A program made the translations under genes and the position numbers. A model generated the notes under the pieces. That model ran no database searches and had not been told where the DNA came from. It was given only the letters and a program-made list of their open reading frames with translations. 54,049 nucleotides of DNA from Salinimicrobium profundisediminis (GTDB lineage Bacteria; Bacteroidota; Bacteroidia; Flavobacteriales; Flavobacteriaceae). The stretch lies in the NCBI RefSeq assembly GCF_026241755.1, contig NZ_JAPJDA010000026.1, positions 1-54,049 of the forward strand, given 5' to 3'. This document shows positions 1 through 8,570 of the stretch, one piece after another; position 1 is the first letter of the stretch, and each line of letters starts with the position of its first letter.

Positions 1-44
1 TTTCTGCTCATAGCCTAAAAATAAGCAGCTATAACTTTTTATAC

Positions 45-80
45 AAAAAAGAGGCTGCCTTTTCAGACAGCCTCTTTCGC
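45..80 (-). terminator. Intrinsic terminator of the M1 peptidase gene
   Basis: A perfect 10-bp stem, AAAGAGGCTG at 48-57 and CAGCCTCTTT at 68-77, is followed on the minus strand by a run of T residues. It lies about 40 bp past the stop codon of the leftward M1 peptidase gene. The same stem sequence recurs at 45125-45257. Confidence 0.85.
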
Positions 81-118
81 AATTGATTTTGGAACAGGAT
101 TTCTTCGGAAAGACCAGG

Positions 119-2428
119 TTAACCTTGTGTTCTCTCCTTAAATTCCTGAAATTTATCTACCTCTGCCTCCTGTGGCCATGAATTGTTATTCACATTTACA
201 TCGGCAGTTTCAAGATCGGGGTCAACTACAATTTTAGTAATCTCTTTATCGGTAGCCAGCGCCCTGCTGACTTCCTGATCGTTCTTTCTCCAGATTTGTG
301 CCGGATAAGTCACTTTTTCGGAAGTACCATCAGCATAAGTATACTCAACTATAATAGGCATTACCAATCCGCCCGGTTTATTGAAAGTCACCTGATAAAA
401 ATATTTCGGCATTTTCATCTCTGCTCTTTGCTGCGGCGTAAAGTTGTCCATTAAATACTCATTCAAAGTTGTTGAATTTTCCGCAGGTGATTTTCCTTTT
501 AAAGACGCCTCAAATTCTTCACTGTCTTCTTCAACCACATAAAGAATATCCATACTAGAAGGGTCTTCTACCCCATAACGTTGTAGCAAAGCTGTTCCCT
601 CTTTGGTAGGTTGATCTGTAACATAATATTTCTTTACTTCTGAAACCCCTATGTCCACATTATCTGTAGTATAGAACCAGCCTCTCCAAAACCAGTCAAG
701 ATCTACAGCCGATGCATCTTCCATTGTTCTGAAAAAATCTTCGGGGGTTGGGTGCTTAAACATCCATCTTTGGGCATAGGTTTTAAAAGCATAATCAAAA
801 AGCTCTTTCCCCATTACAGTCTCCCGCAGAATATTTAGTGCAGTTGCCGGTTTCCCATAGGCATTATTTCCTAACTGATAAACATTTTCGGGGTTCGACA
901 TAATAGGAGAGATGTATTTCTGATCTCCCTTCATATAATCTACAATCTTTGAAGGCTCTCCCCTTCTTGAAGGATATTTGGTATGCGGTTCAATATCACT
1001 CGGAAATTTTTCACCGTATTCCTGTTCGGCCACATACTGCATAAAGGTGTCAAGCCCTTCATCCATCCAGCCCCACTGGCGCTCATCAGAATTTACTATC
1101 ATAGGGAAGAAGTTGTGACCTACTTCGTGGATAATCACACTCATCATTCCATATTTCACACGGTCACTGTACGTACCATCTTCGTTAGGCCTCCCATAGT
1201 TCCAGCAAATCATGGGATATTCCATTCCCTGGTTTTTGGCATGTACCGAGATAGCCTTTGGGTAAGGATAAGCAAAAGTGTGATCTGAATATGATTTTAA
1301 GGTATGTGCAACAACTTTGGTAGAATAATCTTCCCAAAGCGGGTTTCCTTCTTTTGGGTACAGAGATACGGCCATCACATCTTTCTCTCCAAGATCTACA
1401 GCCATCATGTCCCATATAAATTTTCGGGAGGTAGCAAAAGCAAAATCCCTTACCATCTCCGCTTTAAGCTTCCAGGTTTTCTTTTTGTCAGAAAAACCTT
1501 TTTCGGCTGCTTCAGCTTCTTCCTGAGTCACGATCATCACAGGCTTATCATAAGACTTCTTAGCCTGCTCATAGCGACGCATCATTTCTTTTGAAAAAAC
1601 CTCTTTTCGGTTTACCAGCTCTCCGGTCCCGTCAAGAATATGATCTGCAGGTACAGTAATATTTACCTCGTAGTCTCCAAAAGGAAGCGCGAACTCACCA
1701 TTTCCCCAAAACTGGTAATTCTGCCATCCTTCTACATCATTATAAACTGCCATACGGGGAAAAAACTGTGCTATCACATAACTGTTGTTCCCATCTTCCG
1801 GAAAATGTTCAAATCCAGAACGGCCCCTGTCTTCAAGATGATTGTTAATATTGTACCACCAGGCAATGTCAAAAGTGAATTTTTCTCCTGCCTTTAATGG
1901 CTGCGGAAGATCTACCCGCATCATAGTATTGTTGATAACTGTTTTTAAAGGCTTGCCATCTGCACTTACTTCAGTGATATTAAAACCTCCATCAAAAGGT
2001 TCCTGCATATATTCTGAAACAAAATTCCCCGGCTGCGCCACCGGTGCTATGCCATTCCCATCTTTTAATTTGGCTACAGATTCTTTAGATCGAATATTTT
2101 GATCAAGTTGTACCCAAAGGTATTCAAGTACATCGGGAGAATTATTGTGGTAAGTGATGGTCTCGTGCCCCGTTAACTTTTGATTTTTATCATCGAGCTC
2201 AATGTCCATTTTATAATCGGCTTCATTCTGATAATAAGCAGGACCGGGTGCACCACTACCGGTGCGATATTGGTTTGGCGTTGAAAATTCCTGGTACAAC
2301 TGCCGGAATTTATTCTCATTGAGGTGGCCTCCCTCCTTTTGCTCTGCTTGTTGCTCTGCCTCCTGCGCATAAAGGCCGGCCGACATTAAAATAAAAAAAG
2401 CCACAAAGGCAGTTTTAATAGATTTCAT
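119..2428 (-). CDS. M1 family zinc metallopeptidase, exported
   Basis: This is a 769-residue gluzincin aminopeptidase-type protein. An N-terminal signal peptide (about residues 1-21, ending SAGLYAQ) sends it to the periplasm or outer membrane. The zinc site is HEVGH at residues 434-438, with the third ligand Glu457 in WMDEG, giving the HEXXH-18-E spacing of family M1. The substrate-binding loop reads GMEYP where canonical aminopeptidases have GxMEN, so exopeptidase activity is plausible but the exact specificity is open. The N-terminal beta domain and C-terminal extension match the long Bacteroidota members. It follows the DUF6702 gene by 56 bp on the same strand, a pairing common in flavobacteria, and ends at a strong terminator. 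The physiological substrate cannot be read from sequence. Confidence 0.93.
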   Translation of the reverse strand: MKSIKTAFVAFFILMSAGLYAQEAEQQAEQKEGGHLNENKFRQLYQEFSTPNQYRTGSGAPGPAYYQNEADYKMDIELDDKNQKLTGHETITYHNNSPDVLEYLWVQLDQNIRSKESVAKLKDGNGIAPVAQPGNFVSEYMQEPFDGGFNITEVSADGKPLKTVINNTMMRVDLPQPLKAGEKFTFDIAWWYNINNHLEDRGRSGFEHFPEDGNNSYVIAQFFPRMAVYNDVEGWQNYQFWGNGEFALPFGDYEVNITVPADHILDGTGELVNRKEVFSKEMMRRYEQAKKSYDKPVMIVTQEEAEAAEKGFSDKKKTWKLKAEMVRDFAFATSRKFIWDMMAVDLGEKDVMAVSLYPKEGNPLWEDYSTKVVAHTLKSYSDHTFAYPYPKAISVHAKNQGMEYPMICWNYGRPNEDGTYSDRVKYGMMSVIIHEVGHNFFPMIVNSDERQWGWMDEGLDTFMQYVAEQEYGEKFPSDIEPHTKYPSRRGEPSKIVDYMKGDQKYISPIMSNPENVYQLGNNAYGKPATALNILRETVMGKELFDYAFKTYAQRWMFKHPTPEDFFRTMEDASAVDLDWFWRGWFYTTDNVDIGVSEVKKYYVTDQPTKEGTALLQRYGVEDPSSMDILYVVEEDSEEFEASLKGKSPAENSTTLNEYLMDNFTPQQRAEMKMPKYFYQVTFNKPGGLVMPIIVEYTYADGTSEKVTYPAQIWRKNDQEVSRALATDKEITKIVVDPDLETADVNVNNNSWPQEAEVDKFQEFKERTQG

Positions 2429-2484
2429 ATGTAGTTTCTGAGTTTAGATTGCTAAAAATAACTGAATTTATAAGTTTCACAATT

Positions 2485-2988
2485 TTAATTGCTGAATTTT
2501 AACGTGCCACCCGGCGAATCACGCATGAGTAAGAGACTTTTTATCTTCCCACCGTACTCTACTTTTATTACATTTTTTTGCTCCGGAAAAAGATCTGTCA
2601 AAATGCTATTTTCGACACCTATGCTTTTTATAGGTTCCACGTCTTCCACTTCCAGGTACACCAGTAGCTGGTCTTTATCATATTCTTTACCTATGTAGTT
2701 CACAGCACGTTGCCCGCCATTTACAGTGATACGGAATTTATCCCCAAAATATTTCTGAATAAATTCATCGGCCGCAGGGTGTTCATTTCCTTTGATAAGC
2801 GTTAAACTCTCGCTGTAACGGGTTTGCAGAAGATCTTCTAAATCATCAGCAAAAATGTGGGAGATAATCTGGAGGGAACGCTGTTTTTCGTTGTATTCTA
2901 TGTTTGTCGCACTAACATAGAATTTATGCACAGTAGTAAAAGCCAGTAAAGGCAGGGCAACTAAAAAAAGTAAAATTGTTCTTTTCAT
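2485..2988 (-). CDS. DUF6702 family exported protein
   Basis: The 167-residue protein starts at the ATG before KRTILLFLVALPLLAFT, a clear signal peptide; a 15-codon upstream extension is possible but would put the hydrophobic segment inside the protein. The mature part contains the family's conserved N-terminal stretch (KFYVSATNIEYNEK), then a region predicted as beta-rich. No catalytic motif is visible. It is co-oriented with and directly upstream of the M1 peptidase gene, so the two may be cotranscribed and act together in the periplasm. Family function is unknown to me; the assignment rests on recognising the family and its genomic partner. Confidence 0.8.
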   Translation of the reverse strand: MKRTILLFLVALPLLAFTTVHKFYVSATNIEYNEKQRSLQIISHIFADDLEDLLQTRYSESLTLIKGNEHPAADEFIQKYFGDKFRITVNGGQRAVNYIGKEYDKDQLLVYLEVEDVEPIKSIGVENSILTDLFPEQKNVIKVEYGGKIKSLLLMRDSPGGTLKFSN

Positions 2989-3231
2989 GGATTCTTCTAT
3001 ACCTGAAGTTGTCTTCTGTGTAACAAAGACCATTCCACAGCAGGTGTGGTAAATGAGACTGAAGCAAACCGAAAAGGTTTAAAGCCAGTAAGAAATTGTG
3101 GTTTGGATATGGGAGATTTCTTAAAAATGCCTGGTCATTTGGCTAGAACGCAGCAGAACTCAGTATCTTTTCTGAAAAGAAAATCTTCTAAAGATGCTCT
3201 TTCCTTAGGAGAGGAGGAAAAAAAGGAAGAA

Positions 3232-3253
3232 AAAAATGACATTTTTGACACCC
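3232..3253. repeat. Dispersed palindrome, copy 1
   Basis: The core AAAAATG-A-CATTTTT occupies 3232-3246 and is followed by GACACCC, matching the extended right half (GACACC) seen in other copies. It is intergenic. Confidence 0.7.
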
Positions 3254-3322
3254 ACTCCAGGTTGTAAGCCTCAAATCATTCAGCTCAAATTTATCCGTTA
3301 ATAAGCTGATTTTAAAAGTAGT

Positions 3323-3340
3323 TCAAAATGCCATTTTTGA
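3323..3340. repeat. Dispersed palindrome, copy 2
   Basis: TCAAAATG-C-CATTTTTGA is centred on 3331, with one A missing in the left arm. It lies 43 bp beyond the toxin stop codon. Confidence 0.7.
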
Positions 3341-3382
3341 GAGGAATTCTGTAAATTGTGTTAGCTTGTTATGCTGAGTCTT

Positions 3383-3685
3383 TTAAAAATCTTTCTTTAG
3401 CTTTTCAGGATCCTGTCGCGTATCAAAAAAAGTCAACAGGTGAACTTCAATATCATTAAATTGATAATATAAAGTAGTTTGTTTAGTAATTACACACTTT
3501 CTCAAACCACTTTCCTCATCTGATTCCGGAAAAACATCTGGCTGATCTTTAATGATTTGAATGTTCTTATCCAGCTCTTTTATAAAGTCCGATTTTACTT
3601 TAAAAGACCATTCTTCCATTAAATATTCAAAAAGAGATTCTAATCTTTTTTCCGCTATTTCTGAAATTATAATCTTTCTACTCAT
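3383..3685 (-). CDS. RelE/ParE-superfamily toxin
   Basis: This 100-residue protein has the layout of RelE/ParE toxins: an N-terminal helical pair (SEIAEKRLESLFEYLMEEW), a central segment ending in conserved Arg/Lys positions (LRKCVITKQTTLYYQF) and a C-terminal beta-strand with DTRQDPEKL. Such toxins act as ribosome-dependent mRNA interferases or gyrase poisons; the sequence favours the ParE-like subgroup, but the target is not decided. Its start codon overlaps the antitoxin stop by one base (TAATG), so translation is coupled to the antitoxin. Both genes point left, downstream of the response-regulator unit. The ORF looks intact. Confidence 0.85.
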   Translation of the reverse strand: MSRKIIISEIAEKRLESLFEYLMEEWSFKVKSDFIKELDKNIQIIKDQPDVFPESDEESGLRKCVITKQTTLYYQFNDIEVHLLTFFDTRQDPEKLKKDF

Positions 3686-3906
3686 TATCTATGTTTGCTC
3701 ATAAATGACTCATAGTCTGACGATTTTTCTTCCTTTATCTGTTTTTTTGCAGCTTTAATTTCTTTCTTTTGATCAGAAGTGAGTTCTTCCCAAAAATCAG
3801 CAGTTTTTTCTTTTTTGAAGATCTGTTTGATAGATTGAATAATCTTTGGATTGTTAGTGTTTAATAACAATTTTGCCAATTCTATCTTCTCAGCTTGAAT
3901 ATCCAT
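3685..3906 (-). CDS. Antitoxin of the RelE/ParE-type pair
   Basis: The 73-residue protein starts at the ATG giving MDIQAEKIELAKLLLNT; a longer 87-residue form would add a hydrophobic N-terminus that seems unlikely. It is highly charged and probably helical, with a C-terminal tail rich in Lys and Glu (KKQIKEEKSSDYESFMSK) typical of toxin-wrapping antitoxins. A small N-terminal fold (IQAEKIELAKLLLNTNNPKIIQSIKQIF) may bind DNA and autoregulate the pair, but I cannot assign it to a named antitoxin class. The gene precedes the toxin and overlaps it by one base, the usual arrangement for type II systems. Confidence 0.8.
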   Translation of the reverse strand: MDIQAEKIELAKLLLNTNNPKIIQSIKQIFKKEKTADFWEELTSDQKKEIKAAKKQIKEEKSSDYESFMSKHR

Positions 3907-4010
3907 CTTTACGTCCTTTATTACAAATAATAATATTTTTTGTTTCAAATTAAATTCTTCTTCGGTTGGTCTTCAATGCAGCATAACTCCTCAATACTCA
4001 CTACTAATTA

Positions 4011-5174
4011 CTATTTGCTCGCAAACAACCTGACATCTTCTTCGCTGACTTCCTGCCCCCCTAGAATAATGAGCCGTTCTACCACATTTCGCAGTTCCCG
4101 GATGTTCCCTGTCCAATTATATTCTTTTAACAAATTAAGTGCGTCTTCAGTAAAGGTCTTTTTATTCACTCCCTGTTCTTCAGAAATTTTTTCTGAGAAA
4201 AAATTCACGAGTAACGGGATGTCATCCCTCCTTTCGTTGAGCCCGGGAACTTTGATGAGGATTACCGCCAACCTGTGATAAAGGTCTTCCCGAAAGTTGT
4301 TCTCTTCAATCTCTTTTTTGAGGTCTTTATTGGTAGCTGCAATTACGCGAACGTTTACCTTGATGTCTTTGTCGCTCCCTACTCTTGAAATCTTGCTCTC
4401 CTGCAGTGCACGTAAGACCTTAGCCTGCGCTGAGAGGCTCATATCCCCTACCTCATCAAGAAAAATAGTACCACCATTAGCGGCTTCAAATTTCCCGGCC
4501 CGGTCTTTATTTGCCGAAGTAAATGCCCCTTTCACGTGCCCAAAAAGTTCACTTTCAATCAATTCGGAAGGAATAGCAGCGCAATTCACTTCAATCATAG
4601 GTCCGGCTGAACGATCACTTTTTTGATGCAGCCAGTGGGCCACCAGTTCTTTACCCGTCCCGTTGGGACCGGTAACAAGCACTCTTGCATCTGTAGGAGC
4701 TACCTTCTCAATAATATCCTTGATCCTGGTAATGGCTTCAGATTCACCAATCATCTCGTAATTTTTCCCAACTTTTTTCTTAAGACGGGTATTTTCAACC
4801 ATCAGCTCTTTCCTGTCGAGGGCGTTGCGTACCGTGTTGAGTAACCTGTTAAGATCGGGCGGCTTAGAGATATAATCAAAGGCCCCGAGCCGCATGGTGT
4901 TCACTGCAGTGTCTAGATCGCCATGACCAGAGATCATGACTATAGGAATTTCAGGTTTTAGTTTTTTAGCTGCTTCCAGTACCTCTACCCCATCCATTTT
5001 TGGCATCTTGATATCGCACAGGACAAGATCGTAGTCCTGGTCTTTTATTTTTTCAACCCCCTCAAGGCCATCGGCAGCCTCGTCGACCTCATAAGTAGCA
5101 TTTTCTTCAGTAAGTATTTTTATCAAAACCCTTCTAATAGCGGCTTCGTCTTCAATCAATAGTATTTTTGGCAT
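4011..5174 (-). CDS. Sigma-54-type response regulator lacking the DNA-binding domain
   Basis: The 387-residue protein has a receiver domain (phospho-acceptor Asp54 in LCDIKMP, Lys104) and an AAA+ domain with Walker A GPNGTGKE (169-176), the sigma-54 contact loop GAFTSA (216-221) and Walker B GGTIFLDEVGD. The canonical loop is GAFTGA, so Gly to Ser is a departure. The chain ends at SEEDVRLFASK, right after the C-terminal helical bundle of the AAA+ module, without the Fis-type helix-turn-helix of NtrC-like proteins. It therefore probably activates RpoN holoenzyme from solution. It starts 4 bp after the DUF6268 gene and is the last gene of a likely four-gene operon; no partner histidine kinase is adjacent. 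Confidence 0.92.
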   Translation of the reverse strand: MPKILLIEDEAAIRRVLIKILTEENATYEVDEAADGLEGVEKIKDQDYDLVLCDIKMPKMDGVEVLEAAKKLKPEIPIVMISGHGDLDTAVNTMRLGAFDYISKPPDLNRLLNTVRNALDRKELMVENTRLKKKVGKNYEMIGESEAITRIKDIIEKVAPTDARVLVTGPNGTGKELVAHWLHQKSDRSAGPMIEVNCAAIPSELIESELFGHVKGAFTSANKDRAGKFEAANGGTIFLDEVGDMSLSAQAKVLRALQESKISRVGSDKDIKVNVRVIAATNKDLKKEIEENNFREDLYHRLAVILIKVPGLNERRDDIPLLVNFFSEKISEEQGVNKKTFTEDALNLLKEYNWTGNIRELRNVVERLIILGGQEVSEEDVRLFASK

Positions 5175-5178
5175 GCTT

Positions 5179-6072
5179 CTAAATTTTAAATTTTATTCCG
5201 CTTCGGCCATAAAAAGTGTTGGTTTTGTTGATCTCATAAACATCATCCTTATCCCCATCTCTAAGCCTTATATCGTTCATAATAGTATGACCGGCGTAGA
5301 GGTAATATACTAAATGTTTGATAAAGTTATACTCATAACCAATCCCTCCCAGCACTATGGTCATCGAAATATTCTCTGCAACCTGCCCGGTGGTTGACAT
5401 CACCCTGTTGTTCTGGATATTAGCAAAAAAGCCATCTAAGGTAGCAAAGAGTTGCAGGTGATGTTTTTCATTAAAAGAGTACTTAAGATTTGACTTTGGA
5501 ACCCCTGCCGAGTAAGACCAGTTGGGTGAAATTTCCCGATAATAGTTCACCACCGGTAACGGGAAAGGCATTCCTGAAGTTGTGGAATAATGCAGCCCCA
5601 GTATCAACCTCCAGGGCTTAAGGGTTTCTTCGCCGTTCTCATCTTTAATAAAGAATACTGAACCTGTATAAAGGAGGTCGTCATTTAGCGCCTCTCCTAA
5701 TTCAAAGTTAGAGGCCAGCATTACTCCTGCTGTGGCCGCAAATCTCCAGTTCTTCTGCATTTTAAAGGTATAGCCCAGGCTGGCAGTAAAGGACTGGTAC
5801 CTGTCTAAGTCCTCTCTTCCGGTAACCGGAGCCTTATCTTCATATTTGAAGTTTATGTTCTCGTACTCTATTCCCGGAAACAGGTAACTGCCTTCTTTCT
5901 TCAGTTTTATGGGAAAGTTGGCAAAGGTCCTGAACCTCCTGAAAGAGTTGTCTGAATCTGACTGTGGAAAGTATGTATATTCAATTCTGGCAAGATCTGT
6001 ATTTTGCCCCTGCATGTTGTAAATTCCAGAAACGAGCAGGGCAATAATGAGATAAAAGGTTAAATTTTTCAT
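5179..6072 (-). CDS. DUF6268 family outer-membrane beta-barrel protein
   Basis: This 297-residue protein has a signal peptide (about 1-22, ending YNMQGQ). The rest is a string of alternating amphipathic strands with aromatic girdle residues, for example SFTASLGYTFKMQKNWRFA and YNFIKHLVYYLYAGH, as expected of an outer-membrane barrel. It resembles the DUF6268 family of Bacteroidota, whose function is unknown. It lies between the ABC permease gene (63 bp upstream) and the response-regulator gene (4 bp downstream), so it is probably cotranscribed with them. No transport substrate can be inferred. Confidence 0.75.
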   Translation of the reverse strand: MKNLTFYLIIALLVSGIYNMQGQNTDLARIEYTYFPQSDSDNSFRRFRTFANFPIKLKKEGSYLFPGIEYENINFKYEDKAPVTGREDLDRYQSFTASLGYTFKMQKNWRFAATAGVMLASNFELGEALNDDLLYTGSVFFIKDENGEETLKPWRLILGLHYSTTSGMPFPLPVVNYYREISPNWSYSAGVPKSNLKYSFNEKHHLQLFATLDGFFANIQNNRVMSTTGQVAENISMTIVLGGIGYEYNFIKHLVYYLYAGHTIMNDIRLRDGDKDDVYEINKTNTFYGRSGIKFKI

Positions 6073-6135
6073 TTTTTGTTTGGGTTGCTAGTGTAAAGTA
6101 ACACAAGCTTCATGGGGAACCCTCTCAAAAAAATC

Positions 6136-7428
6136 TTAATATTTCAGCCATTTATATAAATCCTTATATCCGGGTTTTTTACCGTACATCAAAATCCCGA
6201 CTCTGTAGATCTTTGCAGCTACCCATACCACACCTGCTATAGTAAGGAAAAGAATAGCTATAGAAATAGCTATTTCCCACCATGCTACCCCAAATGGTAT
6301 GCGCATAAGCATCACGATTGGCGAAGTAAGCGGGATCATTGAAAATACTGTGGAAACCACCCCATGCGGATTTTCAATTACAGCAAAGAAGCCTACGTAG
6401 ATCCCCAGCATTAAAGGCAGTATTACCGGAAGCATGAACTGCTGCGTATCGGTTTCATTATCTACAGCGGCACCAATCGCCGCATATATGGCGCTGTATA
6501 AAAAGTAACCTCCAATAAAATAGACCAAAAAACTCACGAGTAGCAATAACATAGGTAAATTTGCAATGTCTATAACCAGTTGCTGAAGTTCATTATCGCT
6601 AATCTGTTCCATTGCCTGCTGCTGCGGGCCGTGGAGTTCGGCCATGCTCATCCCAGAAATTGCAGTAATTACAGTAAGCATTACTCCTCCCAGGATCACC
6701 CAGATAAGAAACTGAGTAATTCCGGCAAGAGAAGTGCCCAGTATTTTACCCAGCATAAGATGTATAGGTTTTACAGAAGAAATTATGATCTCAATAATGC
6801 GGTTGGTCTTTTCTTCAATCACACTGCGCATTACCATGTTTCCGTAGATAATAATGAACATCATCAACAGGTAACCGGCTGCCCCGCCAAAGAACATCTT
6901 TACGTAAGTTGACATTTTTGAAGTCTTTTCACCCGAAAAATTCTGGATACCAATATCCACCTTTGCCCTCGAAGACGCAATAACTTCCAGGTCAATTCCG
7001 CGGGCCAGCAGCTGCCTGTTGGTAAGTTTTTCGGCAATGGTCTTCTCTATCTCGCTCAAAAACCCAAAGGCCGGGGCTTCTTTGGCAAAGAACTCAATCT
7101 CGGGAACCTTGTTCTCCTGCAGTTGCGGGATATGCAGCAATCCGTAATATTCTTTTTCTTTTACAATGGTCTTAGCTGCTTCAAGTTCAATATTTGATAG
7201 GTCAATAAACTTAACATCTTTAGAACTGTCAAAATCCTCTACAAAGATCCCGCTTTCATCATTGACTCCAATTACGTGCTGCTCTTCGGAATTTAGGTTT
7301 ACCAGGTAAGCAATAAGCACGATCATCCCCACGAGGATAAGAGGGCTCAAAAATGTCATTACGATGAAGGCTTTATTTTTGACCCTTGCCAGGTATTCCC
7401 TCCTGATAATTAGTTTTAGGTTACGCAT
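6136..7428 (-). CDS. ABC-2 type transporter permease, NatB-like
   Basis: This 430-residue inner-membrane protein has one N-terminal transmembrane helix (about 22-45), a periplasmic domain of roughly 130 residues, and a cluster of five or six helices from about residue 180 onward. That is the NatB/YhaP-type ABC-2 layout. The loop VMRSVIEEKTNRIIEIIISSVKP is the conserved cytoplasmic coupling segment of this family. Its start overlaps the end of the ATPase gene by 8 bp, so the two make one exporter. NatAB-type systems are linked to sodium or small-molecule efflux in Bacillus, but the substrate here is undetermined. Confidence 0.9.
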   Translation of the reverse strand: MRNLKLIIRREYLARVKNKAFIVMTFLSPLILVGMIVLIAYLVNLNSEEQHVIGVNDESGIFVEDFDSSKDVKFIDLSNIELEAAKTIVKEKEYYGLLHIPQLQENKVPEIEFFAKEAPAFGFLSEIEKTIAEKLTNRQLLARGIDLEVIASSRAKVDIGIQNFSGEKTSKMSTYVKMFFGGAAGYLLMMFIIIYGNMVMRSVIEEKTNRIIEIIISSVKPIHLMLGKILGTSLAGITQFLIWVILGGVMLTVITAISGMSMAELHGPQQQAMEQISDNELQQLVIDIANLPMLLLLVSFLVYFIGGYFLYSAIYAAIGAAVDNETDTQQFMLPVILPLMLGIYVGFFAVIENPHGVVSTVFSMIPLTSPIVMLMRIPFGVAWWEIAISIAILFLTIAGVVWVAAKIYRVGILMYGKKPGYKDLYKWLKY

Positions 7429-8350
7429 TGGTGGTAACGGTTTTTATGAATATATCATTTACTGAAGGAATCACTTCCACAAAATGGTTTACCTCTGCCC
7501 GGGAGGTGAGAAAAGTAAGGAGTTCGTTTGGTGAAGCATCGCCTTCAATCTGAATCTGCAGCTTAAGATCGTCATTGATGCTTTTAAACTCGGTGTCAGA
7601 AATGCGGAATTTCTCCTCCAGTTCCTTCCTTAGATTTTCGGGCCGGGCAGCCATTAGCCCCACTTCATAGGTATTCGATTTGTACTGCCTTTTTATCTCG
7701 TTCACTTCGCCGTCAAGCAATTTGTTTCCCCGATGTATCAACGCCATATAGTCACACATCTCTTCCACGCTTTCCATTCTATGGGTAGAGAACAGGATCG
7801 TGGCACCATCGCGCCGCAACTGCAAAATTTCGTCTTTGATCAAATTTGCATTCACAGGGTCAAAACCACTAAAGGGTTCATCAAAGATCAGCAATTTTGG
7901 GCGATGCAAAACCGTGACCACAAACTGCACTTTTTGGGCCATCCCTTTTGAAAGCTCCTGAATCTTTTTACCCCACCAGTCTTCAATATTCAGTCTCTTA
8001 AACCAATACTGAAGCCGCTCTTTGGCTTCAGCTTTTGAAAGGCCTTTGAGCTGTGCAAGGTACAGGGCCTGCTCTCCCACTTTCATAGATTTATAAAGCC
8101 CCCGCTCTTCCGGAAGGTAACCTATATGCTGAATATCGTTTGGTTGTAGCGCCCGCCCGTCAAGTAACATCCTGCCACTGTCGGGCAGGGTTATTTGATT
8201 GATGATCCTTATAAAAGTAGTCTTCCCTGCTCCATTAGGCCCCAAAAGGCCAAAGATGCTTCCTCTTGGAATTTCCAGAGAAATATTGTTGAGTGCTGTG
8301 AAGTTACCAAACTGTTTTGAAACATTTTCGGCTACCAAAAGGTTATTCAT
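7421..8350 (-). CDS. ABC transporter ATP-binding protein, NatA-like
   Basis: The 309-residue ATPase has Walker A GPNGAGKTT (about 38-46), signature LSKGMAQKVQ, Walker B LLIFDEPFSG and a switch His in FSTHRMES. The C-terminal ~80 residues form the DUF4162-type extension usual in ABC-2 exporters. It partners the overlapping permease gene downstream. It is the first gene of the likely operon that ends with the response regulator. A 220-bp AT-rich spacer separates it from dnaJ. Confidence 0.93.
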   Translation of the reverse strand: MNNLLVAENVSKQFGNFTALNNISLEIPRGSIFGLLGPNGAGKTTFIRIINQITLPDSGRMLLDGRALQPNDIQHIGYLPEERGLYKSMKVGEQALYLAQLKGLSKAEAKERLQYWFKRLNIEDWWGKKIQELSKGMAQKVQFVVTVLHRPKLLIFDEPFSGFDPVNANLIKDEILQLRRDGATILFSTHRMESVEEMCDYMALIHRGNKLLDGEVNEIKRQYKSNTYEVGLMAARPENLRKELEEKFRISDTEFKSINDDLKLQIQIEGDASPNELLTFLTSRAEVNHFVEVIPSVNDIFIKTVTTNA

Positions 8351-8456
8351 ATACGGGCTTTGTGTAAAGATAGAGTTTTGAAAAAAGCTTTATCGCCATT
8401 AGGAAGAATTTAAGATTCTCGAAAATGCGAAAAACGTTATCCCATTAAATGCAAAA

Positions 8457-8483
8457 CCCACCCTTAATAGACTTAAGGATGGG
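8457..8483 (-). terminator. Intrinsic terminator of the grpE-dnaJ operon
   Basis: CCCACCCTTAA at 8457-8467 pairs with TTAAGGATGGG at 8473-8483 with one mismatch, and the minus-strand transcript continues into a short T run. It lies about 90 bp past the dnaJ stop codon. Confidence 0.65.
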
Positions 8484-8570
8484 AAAAAAATTGCTATGAA
8501 AAAGAAAAATTTACCACTAACCTGAATTAGTGATGCTCAAATATATGCAAAAATTTTTAACAAATGCAAA

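Larger units (their letters stand above)
2989..3382. other. Intergenic region with two AAAAATGNCATTTTT palindromes
   Basis: I see no convincing gene in these 394 bp. A possible 73-codon plus-strand frame lacks family resemblance and has a purine-run-driven composition. The stretch carries two copies of the dispersed palindrome, centred at 3239 and 3331. The promoter for the DUF6702/M1 pair should lie near its left edge. Confidence 0.6.

Noticed and set aside
3046-3267. 73-codon plus-strand frame between DUF6702 and the toxin gene
   Set aside because: It has no family resemblance, a low-complexity Lys/Glu tail from a purine run, and overlaps one palindrome copy; treated as non-coding.
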